NCBI RefSeq assembly: GCF_029323795.1
Contig: NZ_CP119758.1
Span: 310,001-374,000 of the forward strand
Length of the DNA: 64,000 nt
DNA from: Zobellia alginiliquefaciens
Lineage (GTDB): Bacteria > Bacteroidota > Bacteroidia > Flavobacteriales > Flavobacteriaceae
Reading direction: 5' to 3'
In this document: positions 55,971-64,000 of the stretch, piece by piece
Position numbering within the stretch: position 1 is the stretch's first letter
Layout of the letters: the number at the start of each line of letters is the position of its first letter
Notes under the pieces: generated by a model
What the model saw: only the letters and a program-made list of their open reading frames with translations
What the model was told of the DNA's origin: nothing
The model's database searches: none
Translations under genes and position numbers: made by a program

Positions 55971-56561
55971 ATGGAGAAGTACAATACGAATGAGGTTTTA
56001 ATCAATGATTTAAGCAAAGGGAAGGAAGAAGCCTACATCTTTTTATTGGAAAAATATCATCGAAAACTTTTCTCGTATACGCTTACATTAATCAACGACA
56101 GGACCTTAGCTCAAGATATAGTGCAGAATACATTTATTAAAACATGGCGTTTTCGCAAAAAACTAAAACCAGACCACTCTATACAGAGCTTCTTGTACAA
56201 AATGGTATACCATGAATTTGTGGACGAATACCGCCAAGGCAAAAAACTACTGCCACTAGAAGATAAGTATTACAAACAAATGTTTGAGATATTGGACGAA
56301 ACAAATGAATATAAATTGGAACGTTTTCTTAACCTCATGTCAAAAGAAATTGATAAACTTCCTCCCAAATGCCGTGAAATTTTTACACTCAGCAAGCAAG
56401 AAGGGCTTACAAACAAGGAAATATCAGAACATCTTTCCATATCAATCCGTACGGTTGAAGCACAAATAGGAAAAGCCTACAACAAACTACGTAATCGTCT
56501 CAACGAGCAGTACAAAACAGTATTTTTTCTATATTTCAAAGGCACAAATTCGTATGCATAG
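55971..56561 (+). CDS. ECF RNA polymerase sigma-70 factor
   Basis: 196-residue ECF sigma factor. Region 2 contains NDRTLAQDIVQNTFIKTWRFRKK (about residues 42-64), and region 4 has GLTNKEISEHLSISIRTVEAQIGKAYNKL (about 145-173), the helix-turn-helix for the -35 element. Together with FecR at 54694 and the STN-type SusC at 51093 it forms the third complete signalling set in this window. It is closer in sequence to the sigma factor at 4817 than to that at 39413. ATG start, normal length. Confidence 0.93.
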   Translation: MEKYNTNEVLINDLSKGKEEAYIFLLEKYHRKLFSYTLTLINDRTLAQDIVQNTFIKTWRFRKKLKPDHSIQSFLYKMVYHEFVDEYRQGKKLLPLEDKYYKQMFEILDETNEYKLERFLNLMSKEIDKLPPKCREIFTLSKQEGLTNKEISEHLSISIRTVEAQIGKAYNKLRNRLNEQYKTVFFLYFKGTNSYA

Positions 56562-56881
56562 TTACTCTCAACGAAGTCTTACAAAATTGTCTTTAGAAAA
56601 AAGATAAAGAAATACTACTGTACAACATATTGTAATCATTCTTTTAAAACATAACGACATCTATTCTTATCTAACTTTTTAGGCTGTCTTTAAGAGCATA
56701 AATGTTCACGAATTCATCCCTTACAACCCTATTAGGTTAAAAGGAATTTACTTCGCTACCTGACTCTTGTTTACATTAACTTTGAGTCTCGGTCGAGCGC
56801 ATTTATATCGAACAATTTTAACTACTAACAAATTGCTCTTTCTCTAATACAGAAAGTATTCAATGTTAGCCATTACCCTTA
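56562..56881. other. Gap between sigma gene and GH28 gene
   Basis: About 320 AT-rich bases where the sigma gene and the second GH28 gene converge. No gene, and no hairpin with a T-run, was recognised. Confidence 0.4.
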
Positions 56882-58255
56882 TCAATTCCCGGTAAAATTT
56901 GTTATGTTTTCATTATTATACTTTTGTACCTCTAACGAATCTACAGCTATATTAGTAAGAACTACATTATTTACAGGAAGCGCCTCATCACCTATAATCC
57001 GAGACACATACATTGCTTTATCAACCTTAATATCAGAGATATATACATCACCAATAGTAGTCAGTCTCTTTTCAATTGTAGGCACTAGGTTACGCCACTG
57101 ATATAGCACATCTGTTTCAATACCTAATACACTTTTCTTTAATGTACCGGCTTTAATATTTTGCACAAAGATGTTTTTGGCATAACCTCCACGCCGCTCA
57201 TTAGTCTTAACAAATACTAAGTTAAACATCTCGGCATTTTCTAAAACAGTACAATTTTCCACAATTACATTCTCAACTCCGCCTGACAGTTCACTTCCAA
57301 TAGCCAATAACTGATGGCCATTTTTAATAGTACAGTTTCTCATGACAATATTCTTAGATGGTGTATTTAATCTCCATGCATCCTGATTTCTGCCTGATTT
57401 TATAGCAATTGCATCATCCCCTTGGTCAAAAACACAATTTTCAATTAAAATATTCTGACTCATTTCAGGATCAACACCATCATTATTGTGACCGTGGGCC
57501 GTAACTTCTAAATTTCGAATAACTATATTTTTTGAAAGATACGGGTGTATCGTCCAAAAAGGGCTATTTACAATGGATATTCCATCTAGTAAAATGTTCT
57601 CACTCCGATTGAATTGTATAAACTGCGGTCGAAAGTGAGCTGAGTCATTGACCATTTGCCTATCTACTACCGGTTTATTAGATGAAGACATATAATAAAG
57701 CCTTTTTAAACTCTTTAAATGTGGTTCTGGCCTTGCAAACCACTCTTTCCAAACATCCATTTTGGCTTGAAGTGTTCCCTTTCCCGTAATGGCTATATTC
57801 TTACACTCAAATGCATAAATAAGTGGTGAATAATTATAACACTCCATTCCTTCCCATGTGGTTTGAACGGGCGGTAAATAATCTTGAGGGTTTTCGGAAA
57901 AAAGTAAAATAGCTCCCTCGTTTAAATGAAGGTTTACATTACTTTTGAAATGAATTTTGTTTGTTAACCACTCTCCTGCAGGAATTACAACTATACCTCC
58001 ACCATTCTTATTAGCTTCCGTAATGGCTGCTTCAATTGCGAAAGATGTCGCTTCTTTATCTCCTTTTTCAGCACCAAAATCAGTAATCAAAAACTTTTTA
58101 CAATTGCTGAAATCAGGAATTTTTATACTGGGCATCTCAAAAGGAGCTTTAATCTTAATCTCATCTACTTCTACTGTAGATTGCTTCTTTACGCATGAGA
58201 TAGATAATGACAATATTGAAAAGACAATAAGTTTATACCGTTTCATTAATAACAA
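56882..58255 (-). CDS. GH28 polygalacturonase-family lipoprotein (second copy)
   Basis: 457-residue GH28 protein. The ATG three codons in (MKRYKLIVFS) is a likelier start than the first. The leader ends in a lipobox (LSLSISC, near Cys21). The beta-helix carries NNDGVDPEMSQN, DQGDDAIAIKSGRNQD and GHQLLAIGSELSGG, giving the same complete catalytic set as the GH28 at 24553-25917; the two are about two thirds identical by eye, most strongly through the catalytic core and the ETDVLYQWRNLVPT stretch. Differences concentrate in the leader, around residues 175-200 and at the C-terminus. It sits beside an alpha/beta hydrolase and a sulfatase at the right side of the third locus. Confidence 0.92.
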   Translation of the reverse strand: MLLMKRYKLIVFSILSLSISCVKKQSTVEVDEIKIKAPFEMPSIKIPDFSNCKKFLITDFGAEKGDKEATSFAIEAAITEANKNGGGIVVIPAGEWLTNKIHFKSNVNLHLNEGAILLFSENPQDYLPPVQTTWEGMECYNYSPLIYAFECKNIAITGKGTLQAKMDVWKEWFARPEPHLKSLKRLYYMSSSNKPVVDRQMVNDSAHFRPQFIQFNRSENILLDGISIVNSPFWTIHPYLSKNIVIRNLEVTAHGHNNDGVDPEMSQNILIENCVFDQGDDAIAIKSGRNQDAWRLNTPSKNIVMRNCTIKNGHQLLAIGSELSGGVENVIVENCTVLENAEMFNLVFVKTNERRGGYAKNIFVQNIKAGTLKKSVLGIETDVLYQWRNLVPTIEKRLTTIGDVYISDIKVDKAMYVSRIIGDEALPVNNVVLTNIAVDSLEVQKYNNENITNFTGN

Positions 58256-58341
58256 AATTTAGGGTTGATCATGATTAACTAAAATTTATTCTGAAGAAAA
58301 TTGCTAAGTTACTTTTTCAATATTCCCTCTCAGTCTCTAAT

Positions 58342-59364
58342 TTATTCTAGCAGTTTATTTAGGGCAAATTCGGTCAGCATTTCGTGATTCCCTTCAAAAA
58401 TATTTAAACTTAGGTTTCCATACTCTCGTTTGAGGTAGACTTTCCTCCCCCCAATACTATCAAGCCTAACTGATGGGGATATGTGCTGGAGTAACTTTAG
58501 AGCTTCCGTATCTGACACATACTTGGTGCTATCAGAAACTGACAAATCTTTTAATATTTTATTATAAAAATTTATAGAATGTGTAATGGGCACACTGCCT
58601 CGAAAGCCATCATAGACTCCTGCATAAATCGATAGCGAAGCACTAGTTAAGCGTGTCGTAGGCGTTTTCATAAATAAAGGTGATTTTCGTTTGGCCAAAT
58701 CGACGTTTAATTCGTTTCCAGAATTTGTACAGTCAAGTATATCCTTACGGTACTTATTTCGTCTTACGGTACTTTCGCGATGCCATGCGATCAAATCTGA
58801 GATTGGTGCCCAAGCTGCAAATTTTTTTACTTTATGTTTTAATTTCATGAACGAAGCTAAAGTTGCATACCCCCCTCCGCTGACACCAATGACATAGATT
58901 TCAGTTGTATCGACATTTGAGTTCTGAATGGCATAAGAGATAGAATCCTCAATATCCGAAATGGCTAATTCGCTGGCGCAGGCATTCACTGTATTATTGG
59001 ACCCTCGAAAATCTGGATGGATATAGTTTAAATCCTTTTGTAGTATCATAGGTGTTAAATCATCCACCTGCTGATAATCACCGCTCCATGTATGCAAGGA
59101 AACAATTAAAGGTTTACTAGACTTTGAGGCTGTTTTATAAAAGTAAGCTCTCTGAGCATAACCATCTACACTAGAAGGAATCTCAACCAACTTAAAGTCG
59201 CCACTCCATTTATTTTCTCTAGTATCATCAAATTTTTTAATCTTTTCTTCGGATTTATGATTCTTTAATGTGTCAAACTGGCTTTGCCCCAAACAAATTT
59301 CCGGAGCAAGTATAATTAACAACTTTAATGTTATATATAAATATTTAATATATCGATTTACCAT
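58342..59364 (-). CDS. Secreted alpha/beta hydrolase (prolyl oligopeptidase-like fold)
   Basis: 340-residue alpha/beta hydrolase with signal peptide (about residues 1-26, ending ICLGQS). The nucleophile elbow is IYVIGVSGGGYATLASFM (serine near residue 164). LIVSLHTWSGDYQQVDDLTP and NYIHPDFRGSNNT form the strand and oxyanion region, and FEGNHEMLTEFAL near the C-terminus holds the likely catalytic histidine. The fold is that of prolyl oligopeptidase-type (S9) esterases/peptidases, and in glycan loci such proteins usually act as esterases. It lies between GH28 and a sulfatase, both on the same strand. Substrate not predictable. Confidence 0.82.
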   Translation of the reverse strand: MVNRYIKYLYITLKLLIILAPEICLGQSQFDTLKNHKSEEKIKKFDDTRENKWSGDFKLVEIPSSVDGYAQRAYFYKTASKSSKPLIVSLHTWSGDYQQVDDLTPMILQKDLNYIHPDFRGSNNTVNACASELAISDIEDSISYAIQNSNVDTTEIYVIGVSGGGYATLASFMKLKHKVKKFAAWAPISDLIAWHRESTVRRNKYRKDILDCTNSGNELNVDLAKRKSPLFMKTPTTRLTSASLSIYAGVYDGFRGSVPITHSINFYNKILKDLSVSDSTKYVSDTEALKLLQHISPSVRLDSIGGRKVYLKREYGNLSLNIFEGNHEMLTEFALNKLLE

Positions 59365-59511
59365 TAGATCGTGTTTAGTTTACTTCAGTAAAAAAATTAG
59401 GTGAATTATTAAGCTCTTTGTATTAAAAGCTATTTCTTTAGTATTAAAGTTTCAGGACTGTAGTTATTCCTATCCCGGATTAAAATCTGATGACTCCGCA
59501 AAATAACAAAG

Positions 59512-61131
59512 CTAATTGTTAGGCTGAGGAAACTTACGCATAGGGGAATATCTCAAATAGCTATCGAAAATTTCCGTATCCGGTCCCACTACACGGGAAT
59601 CGTTTGTATTTGTCAGTATGCTCACAAGTTCGTTTTTTAGCTTACTTTCAATATCGCTCAAATCTGTTCTACCTACTAAATTGTTCAAGCACGCTGGATC
59701 TTTCCGAATATCATATAATTCAAATTCAGGTCGTTTGCCAAATGATAGATTATAAAAAAGCCGATTATCTGCATCAACCGCATTTTCTAAAATAATTTGT
59801 TTGCTGGGGCTCTCATCCACATCGGTAAACGCACTCATTGGATAATAGGTGCCATCCGGTCCTACACCATCTCTGGGGAGCAGTAAAGTGGTATCGTTAG
59901 GGGAGTACATTTGAGGCGCACCGGCCGGCCATCGCTCCGGTCGCATGTTCCATATATAAAGGTAATCTTTACTACGAATGGTACGTTGAGGGTAACCCAT
60001 ATTTTTATACCTTGAAGATGAATGACGTTCCCTACCTGAAAGGGCATAAGAGTCGGTACTTCTAACGACACCCTGTTCTTTTGAAACTAATAAATCTAAA
60101 AAACTTCTACCCGAAACAGGCATCATTCCATCGGCCTTTTCTTCAGCTATCTCTAGAATAGTTGGAGCCAAATCTACAAATGATATCGGGTCTTCTATAA
60201 TCCTACCTCCAACATACTTCTTAGGATATCTAATAGCCATTGGAACATGTATCCCGTATTCGTAACCGTTTGCTTTGGCCCTGGGAAATGCTTTACCATT
60301 GTCCGAGGTAACAATAACAATTGTGTTTTCCAATTCTCCAATTTCTTCTAAATAGTCTAACATTTTTTTAAGATGCAAATCGAACCATTCAACTTCTACT
60401 GAATAATCCAAAAGATCACCTCGAACCTCCTCATTATCCGGCAAGAAACCAGGCACGGAAACTTCTTCAAGTTTTTTCTCCGTTTTCCTCCAAGAACCCT
60501 TTTCGAAATTTCTATGAGGCTCTCTGCCCCCATACCAAAAGAAAAAAGGTTTTTGTTCCGTAACATTTTCCATGAAATATTTAAAGTTTCCAAAATAATC
60601 TGTATTCGACATTTCGGTCGTAAACCCATTTTCCTTATTGCCGCTCTCATCATAGGTGAGGTTTGAATGAGCAATGCCCGCAGCATTAGTTCTTCTCCAT
60701 AAAGAATCCTTTTTGTCTCTAGCGTACTGAAAAGGTTCAACACCTTTGCCTGTACGCCCCGTTGCGTAACCTCCCTTATTTAATATATCAATGAAAGGCA
60801 CAAACTTTTTAAGCCAAGAGGAAGCATGTTGACCAGATTGCTCATTTTGCCAAGGGTAACGCCCTGTTACAATAGCACTTCTCGAGGGTGCGCAACCTGG
60901 TGATCCAGCCATGCAGTTTGCGAAGTACACACCTTCACGCGCTACGCGATCAAAAGCAGGTGTATTGATGAACTTACAACCTTCAAAACTTGTATGAGCA
61001 AATGACTGGTCATCGCTGATTGCAAATAAGATATTCGGAGGACGAACTTGACCTACGTTAGATGCGTTACCAATAAAACAAGAAAGAAATAGTAATGGAA
61101 TTAATGTAAATTGATTGGGAATTCTATACAT
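59512..61131 (-). CDS. Formylglycine-dependent sulfatase (S1 family, heparan N-sulfatase-like pattern)
   Basis: 539-residue S1 sulfatase with signal peptide (about residues 1-24). Metal-binding DD lies in ILFAISDDQSFAHTSFEG. The formylglycine cysteine is C80 in GCAPSRSAIVTGRYPWQNEQ, fitting C-x-P-S-R. The pattern DDQSFAHTSFEGCKFINTP and TGRYPWQNE with a later TSDNGKAFPRAKAN is that of heparan N-sulfatase (sulfamidase)-like subfamilies, although the marine homologues often act on other sulfated glycans. It stands at the right end of the catabolic region, about 150 bases upstream of the alpha/beta hydrolase gene. Confidence 0.93.
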   Translation of the reverse strand: MYRIPNQFTLIPLLFLSCFIGNASNVGQVRPPNILFAISDDQSFAHTSFEGCKFINTPAFDRVAREGVYFANCMAGSPGCAPSRSAIVTGRYPWQNEQSGQHASSWLKKFVPFIDILNKGGYATGRTGKGVEPFQYARDKKDSLWRRTNAAGIAHSNLTYDESGNKENGFTTEMSNTDYFGNFKYFMENVTEQKPFFFWYGGREPHRNFEKGSWRKTEKKLEEVSVPGFLPDNEEVRGDLLDYSVEVEWFDLHLKKMLDYLEEIGELENTIVIVTSDNGKAFPRAKANGYEYGIHVPMAIRYPKKYVGGRIIEDPISFVDLAPTILEIAEEKADGMMPVSGRSFLDLLVSKEQGVVRSTDSYALSGRERHSSSRYKNMGYPQRTIRSKDYLYIWNMRPERWPAGAPQMYSPNDTTLLLPRDGVGPDGTYYPMSAFTDVDESPSKQIILENAVDADNRLFYNLSFGKRPEFELYDIRKDPACLNNLVGRTDLSDIESKLKNELVSILTNTNDSRVVGPDTEIFDSYLRYSPMRKFPQPNN

Positions 61132-62524
61132 AGTGCTATCTATTTTTAAGAGTTTCGTTCTTTATATATTTATACATTATCACTAATTTGAGATTAAGAT
61201 TGATTATTAATTCCTTTGAATGGGTCCTAACTTCGGTCTAGCTTGCTTACCAAGAGTTAGCAATAGCTCATGATAGATTTAAAACTATGGAAAAACCTAC
61301 AACCTGTTTAATCCGAATACATTGCTATTGTAATTCATCTTAAATTAGATGGTTCCACACCTGTTTTTAAAATCTCAGGAATGGCTAACAATAAAACAGT
61401 TTCGTTGGCTAAATAACTTACTTTATATTCATTCGCTTTTAGCTATCTCAAAGTTATAATCAAACTTCCTTTATTCTATTACGAGTCATAAATGCAATAC
61501 ACTAACCTTTTCTTTAATTTTTTAACGATATCATTTTTATTTAAAGGAAAAACTGAGGATTACATATGACCCTTGACATTTGTTTTTCCTCTAATATGGA
61601 GTTTACTAGAAAATTATAATCTCGTTCTGCAATCTGTAAAAAAGACTCTATAAAAACGGAGCTGAGACATTCAGGATTAGGCTTCAAATAAACTCATCAG
61701 CAGGTCACACATAAAGCATATCTTAAAAACCGATCGGTCATTACTGGGTTTGGAAAGGGCCCCTAAACCGGAGAAGTCACAGTGCCCCGAAGATTCAACC
61801 CATAGACCGAAGTGCCTAGGCTGATCTTTAAAACATTCCCTTCTCATACAAAGAATCGATGGGATTCCTTATTTGCACCTGCACCCGTTCAAGTGAGCTT
61901 TCTTTGATCAAAACGAAGATGCAAGTAACACTAGCACGTGCTTCCGCTAAGTTGCTATTCCTTATTAGCTAGAATTTCTGAAATCAAGGATTCCATAGTT
62001 TTCATAACTACAGTATTTTAAGGTTATACCTACTCTATTTACAAGGTTTTCGGTTTCCCCTTTCGTTGCAACATTTTTAAGTATGAAAGACATTTAAATT
62101 AAGGCACGCATGCCTATTCCAGGTATCATCAGAGATTTTCAAAAAAGCATTTTGTTAATCGAAAAAAATCAAACGAGTTCCATGGAAATTCTTTGAATGT
62201 CCATATTTGATTAATATCTCATTCTGCCTTTATCGTCGTAAAAGCAATTTAGACTCTCAAAATAAAATTGAAGTATGGGTAGAGTTTTGAAATCCAAATT
62301 CCCTTTATATCTTATTTAAAGTACAAATACGGAGTTGTTAATCTCTCATTTACAAAATGCATCCATTTAGAGTCAATACTCTAAATGAAACTTGTGGAGT
62401 CAGAAAACCCAACAATGAAAATAAATTGTAAACGAAACTCTTATATTAGAAAAGGAGGGGGCCGGGAAAAGAGCTGATTTGCGGCAATAGTGCTTGAGAT
62501 AATAAAATTGTAGTTTTCAACTAT
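61132..62524. other. Long region without a recognisable gene
   Basis: About 1.4 kb of mainly AT-rich DNA upstream of the last sulfatase. It contains that gene's promoter somewhere near its start, but no exact promoter match was assigned. No convincing frame or hairpin with a T-run was seen. It may be decayed mobile-element DNA between the cargo and the integrase side. Confidence 0.4.
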
Positions 62525-62759
62525 CTATCTCTCTCTCTGAACAATTGGTTCTGTGTTTTCAATTGTGAAATCCTGCGAGTCTGGAGTAATGGCTGGAGTT
62601 AAATTATTTGTATTGATATGGATACACATAGCGTAATCTACTGTATGATTTTCTTCATTCGTATGAGAAAACACATGTAACCCTGCTGCCATTTTCGCAG
62701 TTAAGAAAAGGGCAAGGACGAGAAGGGTGATGCTATTTTTTAGACGACCATTTTTTCAT
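62525..62759 (-). pseudogene. Small membrane or secreted protein gene with a one-base frameshift
   Basis: From an ATG at 62759 the frame reads MKKWSSKK and then a stop. If one A is removed from the run of six A at about 62736-62741, the frame continues as KNSITLLVLALFLTAKMAAG and on to NLTPAITPDSQDFTIENTEP, ending at 62525-62527. A single membrane segment or signal of about 15 residues and an otherwise polar tail are seen. The sequence resembles small proteins often met in Flavobacteriia, of unknown function. The break lies in a homopolymer, so a sequencing error or slippage switching is possible. Confidence 0.68.
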
Positions 62760-63060
62760 CAAACACAGACCTACTAAAATATTCCAAATGTTGTTTTATT
62801 ATAGTCTAAATAAAAGTTAATGGTTATGGCTACTTATAGCACGTTCTAATTTCCAGGTTAAATAACGGGGCAATTGCTACTGAAAGCACCTGTAATTGTA
62901 TGGATAGTTATATCGTACAGAGTAAAACACTATATTAGGGAGCCTCATAAAATTGAACAGTTTATAAAATTTTTTTCACTAGGCAAAATTGACCCGGCCG
63001 TTTGAAACTAATGCCATGTATTACTAACACAATTAGATGGCTTCCTGCCTTTGGGCCCAT
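62760..63060. other. Noncoding region next to the integrase 3' end
   Basis: About 300 AT-rich bases with no gene. Attachment sites of integrative elements commonly lie near the integrase, but no repeated core matching another part of the window was recognised here. Confidence 0.35.
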
Positions 63061-64000
63061 TTAAACAATTTTCAAATGATCGTATGCCGTACCCTTGCCT
63101 TCTAATTCTTTTCTGGAATTGCCTTTCAACTTGCTCCTTAACTTCATCATATCCTTGCTGATTTTCTTTTCGATGACCCGGGCATATTTTTGGGTCGTGG
63201 ACAGTTTGGTATGGCCCAACATTTTGGAGACGGTCTCAATAGGAACATCGTTGAGAAGTGCAATGGTGGTTGCAAATGTATGACGCGCCACGTGAAAGGT
63301 CAGGTTCTTTTCGATATGGCAGAGCTTGGCTATCCTCTTTAGATATTGGTTGGTCTTTTGGTCGCTGAACATCCTTAAAAGAGTATAGTCATTCTCGATG
63401 GACGGATGATCGGCGTACTTGTCAAGGACGGCTTTTGCTTCTTCCAACAGTGGCAACCTGACAGGAGTATTCGATTTCTGGCGCCTGACTTTGATCCATT
63501 CCTGCCCATCTACCCCTTGTACGATATCCTTCTTGTTCAGGTTCCTTACTTCGATGTAACAAAGTCCCGTATAACAAGAAAAGACGAATACGTCCCTAAC
63601 CAGGCTCATACTTTTGTTGGGCAAGTGTATCGCTGCCATTGCGTCTAGCTCGAACTGCTCTAGATATGGACAGTCGAACTCTTCGAACCTAAGTTCGTAC
63701 AGCGCAAATGGATGTGCCTTGATCCAACCATGTTTAAAGGCCACGGTCATAAATTTCTGTAACCGTTCCATATGCTTCATTATTCCATTGTTGTTCAAGG
63801 GCCGGGACTTCTGCAAAGGACGGCAAGTGCGGAGATAGTGTTCAAATTTGACAATAAACGAATAATCGATTTGGGCCAGGTACACATCATCGGACTTAAA
63901 TTGCTTTTTGATAAAGCGCAAGAGGTACTTTTCTGTAGCACTATAGTTTTTGACGGTACCCGCTGCCAATTTTTTGAACTCGTTCTCCTTATGATATACT
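63061..64000 (-). CDS. Tyrosine recombinase/integrase (5' end beyond window)
   Basis: Site-specific recombinase of the phage-integrase fold, as used by Bacteroidota conjugative and mobilizable elements. The frame is open to the right edge (VYHKENEFKK before the TTG at 63969), so the N-terminal arm-binding domain lies outside. The SAM-like core-binding domain covers the first 110 or so visible residues (NYSATEKYLLRFI onward). The catalytic domain shows FHVARHTFATTIALL (H and Arg II), LGHTKLSTTQKYARV (H and the nucleophile tyrosine) and a lysine in VRRQKSNTP. The Arg I position (TGLCYIEVRNL) is not arginine directly after TGL; some relatives such as IntDOT also vary here. Its DNA is GC-richer than the cargo and resembles the mobilization block in that respect. 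Confidence 0.92.
   Translation of the reverse strand, partial: VYHKENEFKKLAAGTVKNYSATEKYLLRFIKKQFKSDDVYLAQIDYSFIVKFEHYLRTCRPLQKSRPLNNNGIMKHMERLQKFMTVAFKHGWIKAHPFALYELRFEEFDCPYLEQFELDAMAAIHLPNKSMSLVRDVFVFSCYTGLCYIEVRNLNKKDIVQGVDGQEWIKVRRQKSNTPVRLPLLEEAKAVLDKYADHPSIENDYTLLRMFSDQKTNQYLKRIAKLCHIEKNLTFHVARHTFATTIALLNDVPIETVSKMLGHTKLSTTQKYARVIEKKISKDMMKLRSKLKGNSRKELEGKGTAYDHLKIV

Noticed and set aside
1-64000. tRNA, rRNA or CRISPR features
   Set aside because: No cloverleaf, conserved rRNA segment or regularly spaced repeat was recognised by eye on either strand; a covariance-model search would be needed to exclude a tRNA fully.

Overview
The window reads as chromosomal DNA of a Bacteroidota member, most likely a marine Flavobacteriia. 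The evidence is four SusC-type TonB-dependent receptors, SusD lipoproteins, ECF sigma/FecR pairs, Bacteroidota-type mobilization genes and at least one promoter with the TAnnTTTG element. The catabolic genes are AT-rich. The mobilization block, the SusC at 19.8-22.8 kb, the insertion sequence and the integrase are visibly richer in GC, so the window looks like a mosaic.

Layout. (1) 1-11.0 kb: the start of one polysaccharide utilization locus. It holds a SusC running off the left edge, a FecR anti-sigma factor, a divergent ECF sigma gene, a broken GH95, an intact GH95 and a heavily decayed heparinase II/III-type lyase. (2) 11.0-12.7 kb: no gene seen, with two clear hairpins. (3) 12.7-16.9 kb: a mobilization module (SSB, RadC-like JAB protein, candidate oriT hairpins, BfmA/BtgA-like protein, DUF5712 relaxase-like protein, TraG/VirD4-like coupling ATPase). 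(4) 17.1-19.0 kb: an AbiE toxin-antitoxin pair with a recognisable promoter and two phased CGG-N7-CCG sites, then a small HTH protein. (5) 19.8-24.4 kb: SusC followed by a SusD cut off by an IS3-family element. (6) 24.5-61.1 kb: two adjacent loci on the minus strand, each with a divergent sigma gene, FecR, SusC carrying an STN domain, and SusD. Their enzymes are two GH28, one GH88/105, one CE12-like acetylesterase, DUF6807, a nucleoside-hydrolase-like protein, alpha/beta hydrolases, SGNH hydrolase, Gfo/Idh/MocA, a GMC oxidoreductase with a gluconate-dehydrogenase gamma-like partner, and four formylglycine-type sulfatases. (7) 61.1-64 kb: mostly empty, with a frameshifted small gene and a tyrosine integrase running off the right edge.

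How it fits together (inference). GH28, GH88/105, CE12 and DUF6807 point to a galacturonic-acid-rich, pectin-like substrate, and the four sulfatases suggest a sulfated marine form. Each sigma/FecR/STN-SusC set would sense its own glycan at the outer membrane. The mobilization genes on the left and the integrase on the right could be the two sides of one mobilizable island carrying this cargo, but attachment sites are not visible. Several genes are decaying: GH95 copy, lyase, SusD, a composite of three gene fragments at 28.4-29.1 kb, and the small gene at 62.6 kb. No CRISPR array, rRNA or tRNA was recognised by eye.
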